Below are positions 12,790 through 26,029 of a DNA stretch of 64,000 nt, in pieces. The stretch lies in contig JABYQU010000004.1 of assembly GCA_022264855.1 (NCBI GenBank), positions 186,001 through 250,000 on the forward strand, read 5' to 3'. Below the pieces are notes generated by a model that worked only from the letters and a program-made list of their open reading frames with translations, made no database searches and was not told the DNA's origin. Numbering within the stretch: the stretch's first letter is position 1; the number at the start of each line of letters is the position of its first letter. Made by a program: the position numbers and the translations under genes. The stretch is from Lenzites betulinus. Lineage: Eukaryota; Basidiomycota; Agaricomycetes; Polyporales; Polyporaceae.

Positions 12790-13351
12790 ATGGCTCACGC
12801 AGGCATCAAAAGTCGGTATAACTCTATTTGGGACTGCCTCCAGGCGTGTACTCAAACGCGTATCCCAGCGGTCATCCTGCTCTCCTTCGTGCTGGCCGTC
12901 GGGTTCCTGCTCGTCATTCTCTCGTGTGCATTATGGGGTAACTGGCTGCCGTTGCTTGTTGGTGAGTAAAGTTATTATCCCGACTCGAGTGCCGACCTGA
13001 AATGCGGTTGTGAAGCTTTGACCTTCGTTGTGGCACCTCTCCCGAACGCGCTCTTCTCTCGCTGCGGAGGCGACGACTTCTCAACGGAGTACGACGGCTC
13101 AGGACCAGTGGACCTTGGCAGGTTCATCACGTCGTTCATTGTCGTAACGGGGTTCGCGCTTCCCCTCGTACTTGCGCATTCGGAGGTCATTGCGCCAGGT
13201 GCATGCGCAATGTCTATCGCAGGCGGAGCGTACGTCCCTTCACCCGCTACCCACTCCCTTCTTCTCCTAACCAGCAGCGCGCAGTCTTGTATATGGGACG
13301 ATCATGGCGTACAGCGCGACGTTCAAGGAGGCAAGCTCGGAATTCGACTAG
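12790..13351 (+). CDS. VPS55: Vacuolar protein sorting protein Vps55 (OB-RGRP/LEPROT family)
   Basis: Small four-helix membrane protein that works with Vps68 in late endosome-to-vacuole transport. Three exons can be placed exactly: 12790-12961, 13016-13229 and 13285-13351, with GTGAGT...GAAG and GTACGT...GCGCAG introns. They give a product of 150 residues. Hydrophobic helices include PAVILLSFVLAVGFLLVILS and a second after GNWLPLLV. The signature blocks FSRCGGDDFSTEYDGSGPVD and LGRFITSFIVVTGFALP, then VLAHSEVIAPGACAMSIAGG and a last helix LVYGTIMAYSATF, match the family. The protein ends KEASSEFD. It converges on TRS120 with a gap of 180 bp. Confidence 0.96.
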
Positions 13352-13531
13352 TGGTATATACATCCGACCGAGGGACGACTGGACAATTACTACGCTACAC
13401 CTCGCAGAGGCCGTTGTACACTATCGTACTATTATCAGTCCGCGGCGATATCTATGTGTCTGATACCCTACGGGATGTAGCCCAAACGCACATCGTGAGA
13501 GGGACCGCCCAAGGATTCGGCCCGTCTAGTG

Positions 13532-16500
13532 CTATGAGTCGTTCACCGCTATGAGCATCTTGCCATAGCCCACAAGAGTGGACTCCCGAGCGTCGCCGAG
13601 AGAGCGGACCTCTGCGGCGAAGTCGAAGCGTCCGCAGGCGACGAACGCCACTGGGGTTTCGACTTCGTACGACTCGCCCTTCCCGAGCCGGCCGATAGGT
13701 ATGTCCCGAAGCTCGCCCTGGTATACAACGTGGTCGGACGGCTCCATGGTGAGGTTCAGTGTTAGGACGAGCTCCGAAGCTACGGCGCATAAAACTCCTC
13801 AGATCAAGGTCTACAGCGGCATGCTAGAAGACTTACGGGAGAGATTGGTGATGGTTGTCTGCAAGTAGACGAACTCGTTCGGTTGCGGGAGATATTTCGT
13901 TCCGGCAGGATTGAGTGGAACATTTTGCACGTTTCCCTCGTCATCGTATCGAACCAGGGCCATCCGTACTCGGGCGGTCTCCACCCGCAACGACTCCAGC
14001 ATGGGCAGAGTCATCCGCTGTTGCCGCAGCGAAAGGTCACCCGCCCGCGTACCACCGTTCTGTCCATGTGGATTAGGATATATACGTAGGCGAACGAACG
14101 CATAGGGCCTACCTCGCGCCAGCGTCCGTGAACCACCTTGAAGAGCTCCTCCCTGTACCAGAAAAGTTCGCGCTGAGCTCGCTCCTCTGCTGCAGTGAGG
14201 TTGGATGACGTGACGACGTATTGCCGATCTGACAACATTGGTATTGGACGCGATACGTGCTCCTCGGATAAGGATATCTTCTTCACTGGTAACACAACCC
14301 TACACCCACATAACAGTTGGATCAGTCGATGTCCAGTTAAGCTATCCTGCACGACATACCGTGAAGTCGACCCAGGAGCTACCAGCGAAGTAACAGACGC
14401 GGAATCCTCCCCTGAAGACCATATGTGTATTAGAGCTGTCACGTATGCAGATTATGGCGGAGACCGCCTTAGGCACTGACCTTCTTGGTTGCGCTCGAAT
14501 GTCACCTCGAAAGGCCGTCCGTAGGTGTTCCGCACCTCTATGGAGAATATGCACCAGTCTGCGATCTCGCCCACATGCAGAAGAGACGTGCGTGTGTGGT
14601 CATCCGGCGACCCGTCGTCAGTGTCGTCTGGGGATTTCGTCGTGGTAGCGCCGGTATACGACAAGATGTCCATCGCTTGGCATTCCAGCATGTGGTAGAC
14701 GGTGACCAGGACCGGGTAAGACAGCTGGCGGGTGTAGAAAACCTCTGACGAGTCTGACGGGCTCTCTGGAGATCGATGCACGAGCGCGTATGATACATGG
14801 ATAGCGCCACTTGTGCTATGGATATATCAGCACCAACAGAATAATGACAGACACACGAGGTACTTACCATCCGACCTTCCCGAAACAGTTAACGGTGATC
14901 ACGCGCTTGTGCCCCGGCTCGATCTTGTGGGGTTCTCGCTCGCTGTCCCAGGTGAAGACCGGTCGGTGGACGAGGTCGTACTCAGTTTCGTAGGTGTCGA
15001 AGACCGAGAGATCTCCATCGGCGAGGGCTTGCTGCGCGGGGGCAATAGTAGAGTCGTCAAATGTGAGTCGGAGCAGGTCGACCGCCATCGAAGACACGTT
15101 CTCAAGCGTTATGCGGATTGTCGACCTACCAAATGTTAGTCACACGGCTTCGACTGCTCCCATGGGAAGACTTACATCTCGCCATTGTACAGCATGACTG
15201 CTCCATGTGTAAGCGACGTTCTCCGGATTCGCAGTAGTGGCTGTTCGGGGACCACCTTGCATTCCAGGAATCGAATTACCTTCTTCGCCGTCGTGGAGGA
15301 TGTCGTCGCTGGCTGTGTGCTCGCCCTCTTGCTCAACTTCTCCCATGGTCTAGAGTCCAGTCCTGCGTGCTTCGACCGCCCGGCTTCGCACTCGATCGCA
15401 CTGCGCCGCCCCGACCGCCGCTCCTCCTCTTCATCCGTAGAGAGCGGTAGAACGAACTCCCGAGAGACACCACCGGGGGCTTGTACGATGCACCCGCGGA
15501 CTACGAGCGTCCCGGGTTCCAACGCTCTGCCTGATATGGTGACCGGGTGGAATGAGTTTGCGGGAACAACCACAGGGGAAGCCTTCGATATGAATGGCAC
15601 GCCAGATGTGCTGTGCATGTGTGTGAGCAATCTACCTATTCAACAAACTGAATAAGAGCAATACGTACCTTAGTTGAAGGCTTTGCAAATCTAGGTCGAA
15701 TACATATGGGTTCTGGAGCGTGACGACCAGCTCAAATGGTTCGTTCTGCACGAGGACGGTCTTAGCCTGGGATGCAAGTGTCAGTTATATTCCCTGGTAG
15801 TAGATGATCGAAACCGCGCGACCTGTCCTGACATTAGCTTCCGTGGGTTGTACAGGAACGGATCTTTGACGCCTGTAAGTACTGCAGTTGCTGCGGTTGC
15901 TGAATGGGACAATATTGAGAGTGGCTTTTCGATGGGGAGGCGCACGAGAGGTAGCCTGGAAAAAGTATCAATCAATAAGGGCACACAGTACTATAGGTGT
16001 TGTTCTTACGGAAGAACCTCCATACTGATCACCGGCTGCCCGGACCAATAGTCTACGGCTCGCCGTTCCCCTCTCCGCTTGGCCGTCAGGAGTGCCCTAG
16101 ACGCAGTGCTGTACAGATGATGCTGGTCGCCAGGACTCATCACAGGATGCAGCAACTTGAGCGAGGACAATGAGAATTGGGCCACCGCGGGATAGTCTGT
16201 ACAAGCTGAGCATCCGTCACAAGCCGCATGGAGGTGATCGCATACCTGGAAGTGCTTCTGCAACAGCGATCGCTTCACGAATGATACCGATCTGCAGCTC
16301 GGGCCACCCGAAAGGTTCCCGCGTCGAAGCCATGAGTTCTTCGGCGAGGTCCGCATCCTCAGACGACTCTGATTGTTGGCTATCACGTTTTGGAGAGGTG
16401 ATATCCAGCAGCTTCACCGCCTCGAGGTCGATGCCGTGCACCCGGCATACATGCTTCACCAGACGCAAGATGCTTTCGTTGCCTTCGGTCCGCTCATTCT

Positions 16501-18408
16501 CCCTGATGCCTACGGTACCTTGCGCAGCGCCGCCCAGGGAGGCAGTCCGCGAGGTGAGACCGGCACTGAGTACACGCGCGCTCCCCGTACCCCGCTCATC
16601 TCGTCCGCACACGATGAGGTCCAGGATGCACCCAAGTACTTCGCGTAGTACGTATGCCTCTTTACGCACGTGACCCAGAGAACCGAACATTGCTGCAATG
16701 AATTGCAGCGTACGCACTCGCTCCCTTGCGTCCAGATGCAACAGCCAGGGCCCGTGTGCTTGCGAGAGAGAAGCAGATATTTGCGCGCGGGTGATGCCTG
16801 TGATGGAGGTGAGGCGTTCCAGCGCGGCGTAAGTATTTCGCGCGCTGGATGCCGAGGTCGGGCTGGCGTTGTTCGATAGTGTCGCCGGAAGGAAGAGTGA
16901 CGGACCAGGTTGGATCATGGAAGTGAAAGCTAGAGGACCCCAGCCTTTTGATGACCAGATCGAATAGAGGAGGGTACTGTGACGCAAGACTGAAGAGCAA
17001 TAAAGATACGCAAGAAGGGAAAGAGTGGCCTCGGGTTCAGTGGTGGGAGTTGCCTTCTGATACAGAGCGAGGGCTTGAGCGAGCTTGTCCGCAAGGTCTG
17101 CCCATGGGTCTTTGTCGCCGTGCGTGCCGTTCTAACGAAATATTAGTTCTATAACATCACTAGCACAAATCGAACACATGACACGCACAACACCGTGTGT
17201 TGAGGACCACGCTTCCACGACCGGGATGGTGGCAAGACCCTCTAAAGCTGAAGCATGCCATGGTGCGTCTTGAAGATTTTTGAACAACACGATGGACTCG
17301 GTATACCTGGACGTCATTGTTTAAGCAAACATTGCGGAGTGCAATTGCTGGCGACGGCTTACCAAATCGTGGCTTCCTCTAATCGGCCAGCCAAAAGAAA
17401 GAAATCTGCTAAGACCTTGAAGAGACGTCCGTGAGAGGATGCAGCACCGATGGTCGTGGGTCTCTTCTTTGTAGGCGCAGGACTTGTGGGCAAGCTGGAA
17501 TGACGGTGCGTCTGCAGTAGTCCCGGGCCAATGGTTGAAGTCCTTTTCATGCCTAAAGGGCTCTTGGATCTCAAAGCCGGGGAGACCAAATCTGGTTGGC
17601 TATGAGAAGGTAGTAAGGGCAGGGAATCTCGACGGGGTTCGTCGTCGAGTGATCGTGGAAGCTCGGATGCGGGGGGCAGCATAGGAAAAAGCGTCGCATT
17701 CAAGTACTCGTTCCCGAGGGGACTTTCCAGAGTCTGCATCTGTAACATAACTTCAAAATTGATGTAATTCAACATCGGAGATCGGAAAGACAAACCACTG
17801 TCGCCAGTTCCACAAGGACTTTGGAGCATAAGTCAGCAATTAAGGTGCCAACATATGTCTTCTTGTGACCCATAGCGTTGGGTATTACGACCAATCCAGG
17901 GAAGCTGTCTCCGAGGTTGATATTAGTGCTGCTGTCGCTCTCCTCGAATACGAAGCAATTGCTGGCAAGGGGGAACATTGATTCGTGAGGGAATATCTCA
18001 TGTAATGAGGTTTGAAACTGGGTGAGAATGGTCGCCAGTGAATCGTTCTCGCCACATGATGCAATGCCTATGACCACCAGGGGGAAGTCGGAGGTCCGGA
18101 AGAGGGAAAGAGGTGTGTGAGATTCCGGCGGAGGGTGTGTTGGATACGCCAAGTGTAAGTAGCCACTAGCCAGTTGGTGATTAGGCATGAACCGGGCTGA
18201 AGGGATGTTAATTCAGGGTGTGATCAACAGAGCGTCCTGAGGACGTACACCTTTCGTCCTTGACGTCTGTTGTTATGTCCGCGAGCTGGACATTATCAAT
18301 GCTTCTGATATCCTGGGCCCACTTGTCATATGACGAGCGGCGGATGCTGCCCACAGGCAAGAGAAGAACACGGATTTGCGCAAGAGACGCATATGTGAAA
18401 GGGTCCAT
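13532..18408 (-). CDS. TRS120: TRAPPII complex subunit Trs120 (TRAPPC9 homologue)
   Basis: TRAPPII-specific subunit needed for the complex to activate Rab GTPases of the Ypt31/Rab11 type at the trans-Golgi. The ATG at 18408 gives MDPFTYASLAQIRVLLLPVG followed by SIRRSSYDKW, the conserved Trs120 N-terminus. Downstream exons contain FKVLADFFLLAGRLEEATIWY, TESIVLFKNLQDAPWHASAL and EGLATIPV, a typical TRAPPC9 segment. A long set of beta-rich C-terminal exons follows (for example SYEVETPVAFVACGRFDFAA), ending LIAVNDS-stop at 13532. The product should be about 1,200 residues, within the fungal range. A Ser/Pro-rich insert (about 17,650-17,480) looks disordered. The gene is divergent from PIK1 with a 301-bp shared promoter gap and convergent with VPS55. 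Confidence 0.92.
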
Positions 18409-18709
18409 GCAGTGCGCGGCCGCGATGAGTGAAGGTCAGTAGAACCAGTTCCCCAGCACCAGCAGCGGACGTTTCACAAGTTAGTTAGAATAAGCTAGCG
18501 CAGCAAGACCTCCAGATTCATACAGAACACCACAGGTGGTTGAGGCGGAGAAGTGCGCCCGGTGTGTCGGTCGGGAGAGGGAGAGCGGAAGAGACGCCGG
18601 GAGGAGGACGGCGGTCTGGGGAATCTGGGATCGGGCGACGGATCTAAGTGTACCGTCGCGTCACTCCGAGCCTCTGCACGCCTCCTCCCTCGGCCTCCCT
18701 TCCCCCCTC
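18409..18709. promoter_or_regulatory. Divergent promoter gap shared by TRS120 and PIK1
   Basis: 301 bp separate the two start codons. It contains a GA-rich stretch on the plus strand around 18535-18620 and pyrimidine-rich sequence just before the PIK1 start (about 18680-18708). No TATA box is clear. Confidence 0.5.
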
Positions 18710-21700
18710 ATGTCGCACGCCCTCCTCCTCCGTCTCTTCCTGTCGCCGTCGTTCTTTTCTGTGCATGTTGCGCTCCAATATCTCAGGATCTATGTGGACA
18801 ACATCGGGATCACCTACTACCTCACCAGACGCCTCAGAGAACTCGACACTCAGGATCTCCGCGAAGTATGGGGCTTCATATGGTAAGCCGCTGTTTGACA
18901 TCCTGAGCACTTCTAACCTGACATACTGCCACTCTAGTCATTTGCTTGTGACCAGACCTTCCCGGTCTAAGGCACTAGAAAGCTTTGTGATCGAGATCTC
19001 CCACAAGTCCACCCACATTGCCATGCTAGTGCGTACATGCTAACTAATGCGCCCGTAATCCCACTGAGCGTATCAGACATTGTGGTACATGCAAGCGTAC
19101 CTGAAGGACCTCTCACAACCACGCTCGAATCCCGTCTCCTTCCTCATATGCCAGCGAGTCCTTCATGAGTGCCATGAAATCATCTTTGGAGACATCCCTG
19201 GCCATTCCACGCCCTACTCCTCGCTCAGCCTTCCGTCACAAATTCGGCATTTCCGGAGAAAGGTCAGGCCACATTTAGATCCTGCCCTAGTTGGTATTGG
19301 CATGGTTCTAGCGGGCGTCCCCGGTATGCCTCAACTCACTGGGATCATGGGCCCGGTCGCGCTTGAGCAAGGACGTATCGACGACCAGGGCCAGGACATC
19401 AAAAGTATAGAGCGTGCCGACGGAGACAGTATGGTGCGGACAGTCTCAATCCAGTCGACCGCGGACAGTTTAGGGGAAGACGATGACTCCCTCGACTCTC
19501 CTGATTCCAGCGGTGAGGGGCCGTCCGGGGAGAGCTCAAGACGACGCGACGCGACGAAATTATCTGCTGTGCCCTCACGCATGTCGCGAAGACAAACCAT
19601 AGCTGCTCAGACAAGTCCGGCACTACCTCTTCATTTACGCGACGTTAAGCGGTCACGATTGTCAGAAGACCCGTTTGGTCAAGAGGACGCGCCTCCTGTA
19701 CCATCATCGTCTGCTGCTTCTCCATTCCAGTCCACGCCGTCGTTCCCTTCCCGACACCCTTACCGACCGAGCAGCCTGCCTACAGCGGAACTGTTGCTAC
19801 AGAAATACGATCCCGGGTCTCAGATGCAGATGCTTCGTTCCCACTACTGTAGCTCTGAGGTACGTCGGATGTGCAGACATGCTACAGAACAATGTAGTGA
19901 GTATGTGCCCAGGTCCAATTTATCCTGACGTTGGAGAATATCTGCAACAAACTTCTGGTTGTTCCCAAGCCCGCTCGTATCAGTGCTCTACGAGCAGAGC
20001 TTACTGGTCTCAACCATATGCTACCAGCCGAGGTCGGTTTCGTCCACCGTGAACCGCTAGATTCGATATGGGTGTTAACGCTATATTTGTCAGGTTTGCA
20101 TGCCGATGTGGTGCACATCGTCGGATACTCCCCAGCCACCACATGATATCCCTCAGGCCCACCACCGCATTGTCCGAATACCTCCCGGTGAAAGTGTCGT
20201 ACTCAACTCTGCTGAACGAGCTCCGTACTTGCTACTCGTTGAGATTCTACATAACGACCTGGACTTCGATCCAGCTAAGCGAAGTAACAAGGAGATTCTC
20301 AAGAAAATCGTGACCAAGGAGAACGAGTCGAAGGGCACGTCCAGAGACCTCGTCTCGTTTACGAGGACCGAATCACATCCCAAACCCACGCTGATCATCC
20401 CTGACCACGTCAATGGCTCGGAAGTTGCTCTCGGGACTGACGGAGACAGCACTGAAGAACCTTCCTCTGAGGTTCTAGCTGTTTCCCCCTCAGTCATCTC
20501 ACCCTCACCCGTTGAAGAAGAGGAGATTGATCTTGTAGAACAGCTCTACGGCACGGAAAGCTCATTACGCGCCAACGAAATGGATCTCTCAGACTCGATC
20601 GTACTGCCCCCTCCCCCGAAGAACAAGGAGCTCGACATGGCGACATGGTCTCGGACCTCCTCCAATCCCGACACCCCGTTCCTCGACAAACATGACCCGT
20701 TCGGCGCACCGCATACCCCTTCCCTCAGCCTTAACATACCCCCGCCCTCACAGCCCGGCCCGAACACCCCGACTACACTCTCGCGTCAGCAAAGCCAGGG
20801 ACCGATCTCGACAGCGCGCGTCTTATCCTTGGACGAGTACTCAGAGCGGATGCGCACCGCTGCAGTCATGCTCGCCCAGCTGAACGCCAGTCTCGTCCGC
20901 GAGCCCGTTACCGCTGTGACCGGCCCTGGGATGCCGCCGCCGCCGCCGCCAGAGCCCTCGGTGCTTGTTGCACCGTTGCGGTGGCTCCCCGGGACGAGCT
21001 GGCTCACAGGAACCCCGGCCAACGGCACTCCGCAGACACCCATGTCTGGGCCGTCAGGAGAGGCTGGCGCGCTTGGGGCGCCTGTGCCGATGCGGATGAA
21101 GCTGCAGCTGTCGGAAGCGGCGGCGATACGAGACCGGATTATGGAGGAGATGCTGGCGCTGGAGGAGGAGCGGATGGCGCGCATGCGGGAGAACGGCATT
21201 AACGAGAGCTCGCTCCAGATGAGCACTATGAACGGGGACATGAAGACGGCGGAGGATGAGGGCATCATTCGGCGCGAGTTGAGCAAGGCGGACCCGTCAG
21301 CCGTGGTGTTCAGCGAGTCGTGGGCGGCGAAGAAGGTTAGTGCAAGGGTGGTCAAAATAATCATTAGGGGGTACATTCTGAGTGTGCTTTTATTCTAGGC
21401 GCGAGTACGGCAAGCATCGCCATATGGACATCTTGGTAAGCTTTCTTGGGATTTGTTTGAATGCAAGGAGGCCATCTGACGCGCCCTATGTAGCGACTTG
21501 GGATTGCGTGTCTGTCATTGTGAAGACTGGCGGAGACTTGCGGCAAGAACAACTAGCAGTACAGCTCATTCAGGAGTTTGAACACATCTGGAAGGATGAG
21601 AACTGCTCATGTTGGGTGCGATAGTGAGTTCCTCTTCCTGTGTATTTTGAGAGCCCCACTGAATCATATCACAACCACTAGTTTCCGTATACTCATCACA

Positions 21701-22561
21701 GGCAACTCGTCTGGCCTCGTGGAGACGATTACCGATGCTGTCTCAATACACTCCATCAAGAAAGCTGAGTACGCGCGAAGGCTAGCAGAGGGACGTTTCG
21801 GGCACGTCACTCTGCTCGATCACTTCAAAACGGTGAGACCGCTCCCCATGACCCGACGCACACCCGCTCACTCCCCACGTACCCAGACCTACGGCGACCC
21901 GTCCTCCGCGAAGTTCGCGCGCGCCCAGCGCAATTTTGCGAAGTCGCTCGCGGGCTACTCGCTCGTGACATACCTGCTGCAGATCAAGGACCGGCACAAC
22001 GGGAACATCCTGCTCGACCGCGACGGGCACCTCATTCACATCGACTTCGGGTTCATGCTCGCGAACTCGCCGGGCAACATTGGCTTCGAGGCCGCGCCGT
22101 TCAAGCTCCCGCTGGAGTACATCGAGGTCCTCGGCGGGCTCGACAGCCCCGCGTACCGCGAGTTCCGCAAGCTCTTCCGCGAGGGCTTCGACGCCGCGCG
22201 CAAACATTGCGACCGCATCGTCAGTGAGTACTTTATACACGTCGTTCAGTCTGGACCTAGGATGTCTGATGTGTGCGGGTATACAGCGCTCGTGGAGCTT
22301 ATGCAGAAAGACTCGGGGTTGCCGTGCTTTACGGCGTTTGGCGAGCAGACGGCGTCGCTCCTGCGGGATCGGTTCCAGCAAGGGCTCACCCAGGCCGCGG
22401 TTGAGGAGCATGTCCAGAGGCTCATTGACGCATCTCTCGGGTCCAACTGGACGAGGCTGTATGACTCGGTAAGTTTCTGTCTACAGTGTTCCTCGTTGAC
22501 ATATCGTTAACATCATCATGTCCCAAAACAGTTCCAGTATTATTCGCAGTCCATTTTATGA
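18710..22561 (+). CDS. PIK1: Phosphatidylinositol 4-kinase, type III beta (Pik1)
   Basis: Makes PI4P at the Golgi and in the nucleus, which drives secretion from the trans-Golgi. The ATG at 18710 opens directly into the lipid-kinase-unique helical domain (MSHALLLRLFLSPSFFS, VALQYLRIYVDNIGITYYL). The intron at 18883-18938 joins WGFI to CHLLVTRPSRSKALE. A disordered Ser/Pro linker follows, then FLLTLENICNKLLVVPK and GLNHMLPAEV. The kinase domain spans about 21,400-22,470: KARVRQASPYGHL, SVIVKTGGDLRQEQLA (nucleotide-binding Lys), the catalytic loop KDRHNGNILL and the DFG-like IDFGFML. The ending is FQYYSQSIL-stop at 22561. The reading across the introns at 21340-21490 is in phase. It converges on the GT15 gene. 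Confidence 0.95.
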
Positions 22562-22738
22562 TGTGCCCACAAGTACCATTATGTTATCTCAGCACGTACA
22601 AGCAGGACTTTGAGGCAACCTGGCCAGCGTGGCACCAGGAATGACTATACCTTATTGCGCACACTGCAGTAACGGTGGCGGGGAATACGGTATAAATAAT
22701 GCATGGGGAAGGGATACAGGAGGGCGGAGACGGATAGC

Positions 22739-24554
22739 TCATGCAAACAGCGCGTCGTAGCGCTTGAGGCAACTGTACCACTCATAATCTGTAGTAATAG
22801 CGTAATGTCAGCGCCGGATGGAACAAACGCATCGACGGCGATGCTCACCGAAGTTATCCTGGGGATTGCACCAGCACTTGCCCTTCTTGTGTGCTTCGCC
22901 CTGAGGGCAGTGCTGGAAGGGGTTGTGCCGGTATCCTGTGGGTGGGCGACCAGTGAGTGACGGTAGGGTGACAGCCAATGGGGCGGAAATACGTACCGAT
23001 GTCGTTGAAGAAGTGGATCTGGTCCTTCTTCGCAAACAATGCGGCACCGATGCTATGTACTGGCGCATCTCCCCAACGCTATATGGAACAGTCAAATTTG
23101 ATCGGGCTATGTGTTAGAGCGATGTTCCTGTACCTCGTAGTAGAAACCGCCCTTCTTGTCGAGGAAGTCAAAGAACTTCGTGTAGGCCTCACCACGCCAG
23201 AAGTCGAGGTCGCCAATTTCAAAGTTGCTCCAGACTATCGAGGCGAATCTGTCAGAGACATGGCCACCTCGCGCTGCTGCGAAAACATACAATGACAGTT
23301 GTTGTAGCTTTTGCCGCCGTCATCAGACACGAAGCTCATCGCGTTGTCATGCGCAACGAGATCGGGGTTGGTGTCGACGAATTCTACAGAGATTTGTAAG
23401 GAGCCGCGGACGTGGTCTAGGTCGAGAAGCCTGACCTTTCACTGCATCCCAGAGTGTAGGGATTGTGGCGGGGTACTCGTACAGCGAGACGGTGAAACCT
23501 ACGGCAATGAATGATTGTCAACGGGGTGTCTTCTTTCGTTGTCGTGTTACTAACCGTAAACCTTCTTCTGGTCTTGCATCAGAAGAAGAGGCTATGGAAC
23601 AGAGAGCGTCAGCTCTAATGTTTTCGAAGGACCAATCAGAGACACGCATACATCGTAGTGCAAGTCGCAAAAGAAGTTAACGTCAGGCCTGCGTCCATGT
23701 CAGCAATATATCGTGCAACGACGGAATTTCAACTTACTCTACACGCCAGTAGTACTTGTACTTCGCAAGCAGCTCATGCCTGTAGAAGAACTGCGCATAT
23801 GTTAGCACTTTGCACCTACCAAGTCAGGCAAGAGCTTTCGCTTACACCGGAGTTGAAGCGACACATGTTGCGGTATGGGACGCTGCCACCGTAGATGACG
23901 TTGTTTTGGACCATATCCTTCCGTGCAGCAGTCGCGCGTTCCTCGTCTATCCAGGTTGGCTGGATCCAATCTTCCTTAGGAATAAGGCCGAACTCTATCT
24001 TTGAGTCGGTGAGCGTTTGGACGCGGCTACATACGTCATTTATTAGGCCGGGGTCGATGGGAAAAAAGCAACGGTAACGCACTCCTTGAATTCATCTGAG
24101 AAGGGCTCCTCGTTCAAGAACACGTAAGGATATTGGAACTCCTTGTTGAACCGGTCCTCTGGGCAGGGGTATACATGAGACGCGACCAGGCCAAGAAGCC
24201 AGAGTGCACTCACCGACTTGCTTCATACTCATAACTACTCCGTTGAGATCGCCATTGCGAGCCAAGAAAACGAAGGTAGCGTTCGCCCGCCTGCCCTTGG
24301 GCGAAGCCACCGTAGGGTCGTTGTAGTATTCCTCCGGAACGCCGTCCTGGTATGGAGGGTGAGGCTTCGTGCCGACGAGGTGTTCGGATATACTAGACAG
24401 GGAGGTTGCGCGACCGTACTCCTCGTGCGAAAAGCTTAGGAGGAAATGCAAGCTGATCTACGTGGCCAGAGTCAGAGAGGTTGTAGGAAAGCTGTATGGA
24501 CTCGTTTACAATGATGCCCAGCACCAATACCACGTAACGCATAGGCGTCATCAT
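22739..24554 (-). CDS. Golgi alpha-1,2-mannosyltransferase, GT15 (Kre2/Mnt1/KTR) family
   Basis: Adds alpha-1,2-mannose from GDP-mannose to O- and N-linked glycans in the Golgi lumen, as a type II membrane protein. The N-terminal MTPMRYVVLVLGIIV looks like a short signal anchor. The catalytic domain is well conserved: RANATFVFLARNGDL, IPKEDWIQPTWIDEERA, YYWRVEPDVNFFCDLHYDPF (with the EPD metal/nucleotide motif), CHFWSNFEIGDLDFWR (with the family's proposed catalytic Glu) and RWGDAPVHSIGAALF. The last exon gives DYEWYSCLKRYDALFA-stop at 22739 after a GTGAGC...TACAG intron. The joint between the first coding exon and EEYGRATSLSS near 24,430-24,510 is unresolved: the best donor (GTAAAC) and acceptor (GATCAG) leave the wrong phase, so the start is tentative. 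Confidence 0.9.
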
Positions 24555-25226
24555 CTTGTGAGACGGTGTCGAGCCCCAAAGGCTACGCTCAGTAAGGTGC
24601 TGGGGCAAGGAGAGAGCGGATGGGAGAGAGGAGGGAACGGACAGAAGAGAGAAGCTGGGGCGCGATCTCCGGACACGGCGCCGCAGTACCTCTGCCCGCT
24701 GGGCGCCTAGTACAGCGCAGCATTCCGTTTCATACTATCAGACATATATTTACACCATCATCCAGCGTTGCGGCTTGCCCTGTCCTCTACGGCTTTAAGC
24801 TCGTCACATTCTCTAAGCGGTCTTGAGCAGGCTTGTTTTTGACATAACATGTACCGCCGCGCAGCGCTTTCGTATCCGAGATGCTATTTGTGGTACTAAA
24901 GCCCGTGCAAGTTTCTCGCTGGACATGATCACCAATGTTTCTCAAGTTCATTGCTACGGTCGTCCGGCCGTCCGGTCAAGGGGCTTGTGCTGGTGATCTC
25001 TGTGGGTTATCCAATTTAGACACGGGTCGCTTTCGCACTGTGCGAACGTCTCCGGCTACGGAGATATCGCGTCATATAGTAGGAGGCCGCGGGAACTGTC
25101 CTAATTTTGGTTCGACGTTCAAACGTTAACGTTCACCAGCGGTCGCATTCTACAACGGCGTGGAACAGTGACTCTACACACGCTCTCGGGCCTTTCATCA
25201 TTCATGCATTCATGATTGATGCTCCC

Positions 25227-25244
25227 GTGCAAGACTTTTGAGCG
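25227..25244 (+). repeat. 18-bp direct repeat, copy 1
   Basis: GTGCAAGACTTTTGAGCG here matches the copy at 26914-26931 at 17 of 18 positions. Flanking bases do not match, so it could be a remnant of element ends or coincidence. Confidence 0.45.
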
Positions 25245-25832
25245 CCAGTCACTGCGTAAACGGCCAAGTTTCCATTGCGTGAAATTACCCCGGTTATGTT
25301 GGATTGCACGCTCCATAGCCACGGATCGAAATCCCGCGTAAGCCCCCGAGGCAACGTGAAATTCCGTTGGGTATTCGCAGTAGTAATCACGGTGGTAATC
25401 ACGTCGAATTGCCTACCCCATTGCCCCGGTGTCACTTGATAATAACCACTGCAGCAATGTTCGAGTCTTCGTCAGATTACAGACAGGTAACGTTGCGATT
25501 ATCCGTGATAGTCCCTCGGAAATCCGCCATTTCATGCATGTGTACATTGGGTGTAAACCGTCGACATGCGGTGGTGGCAGGCGCTCCTTCATATGGATAT
25601 ACTAGAATATACTGCTGGCCAGAGATATATTGAAGCGGCACTACATATGTGGTCGATATATATTATGTACTTGGACAGACAATTGCACGCCGGAATGGAG
25701 ACGTAGTAGGTATACTGGGAGAGCCGGGGGGGCGTGCATCAGTAAGGAGTTCAGGTAACATGTACTAAGTTGGTCAGCGGATCTGTACTACAGCTTGAAT
25801 CACTTACTCATTCACACTAGAGCACACAGTAC

Positions 25833-25962
25833 TCACCCAAGCATATGTATGTATGAGCAGCGATGATGCACTACGGCACGGGCGCAGGCACGGCTGCCAG
25901 TGGGACCGTACACATATGTGAAGACCGACCCACCTGTCCGCAGAGGTATGAGATCCAGAACC

Positions 25963-26029
<67 letters not shown>

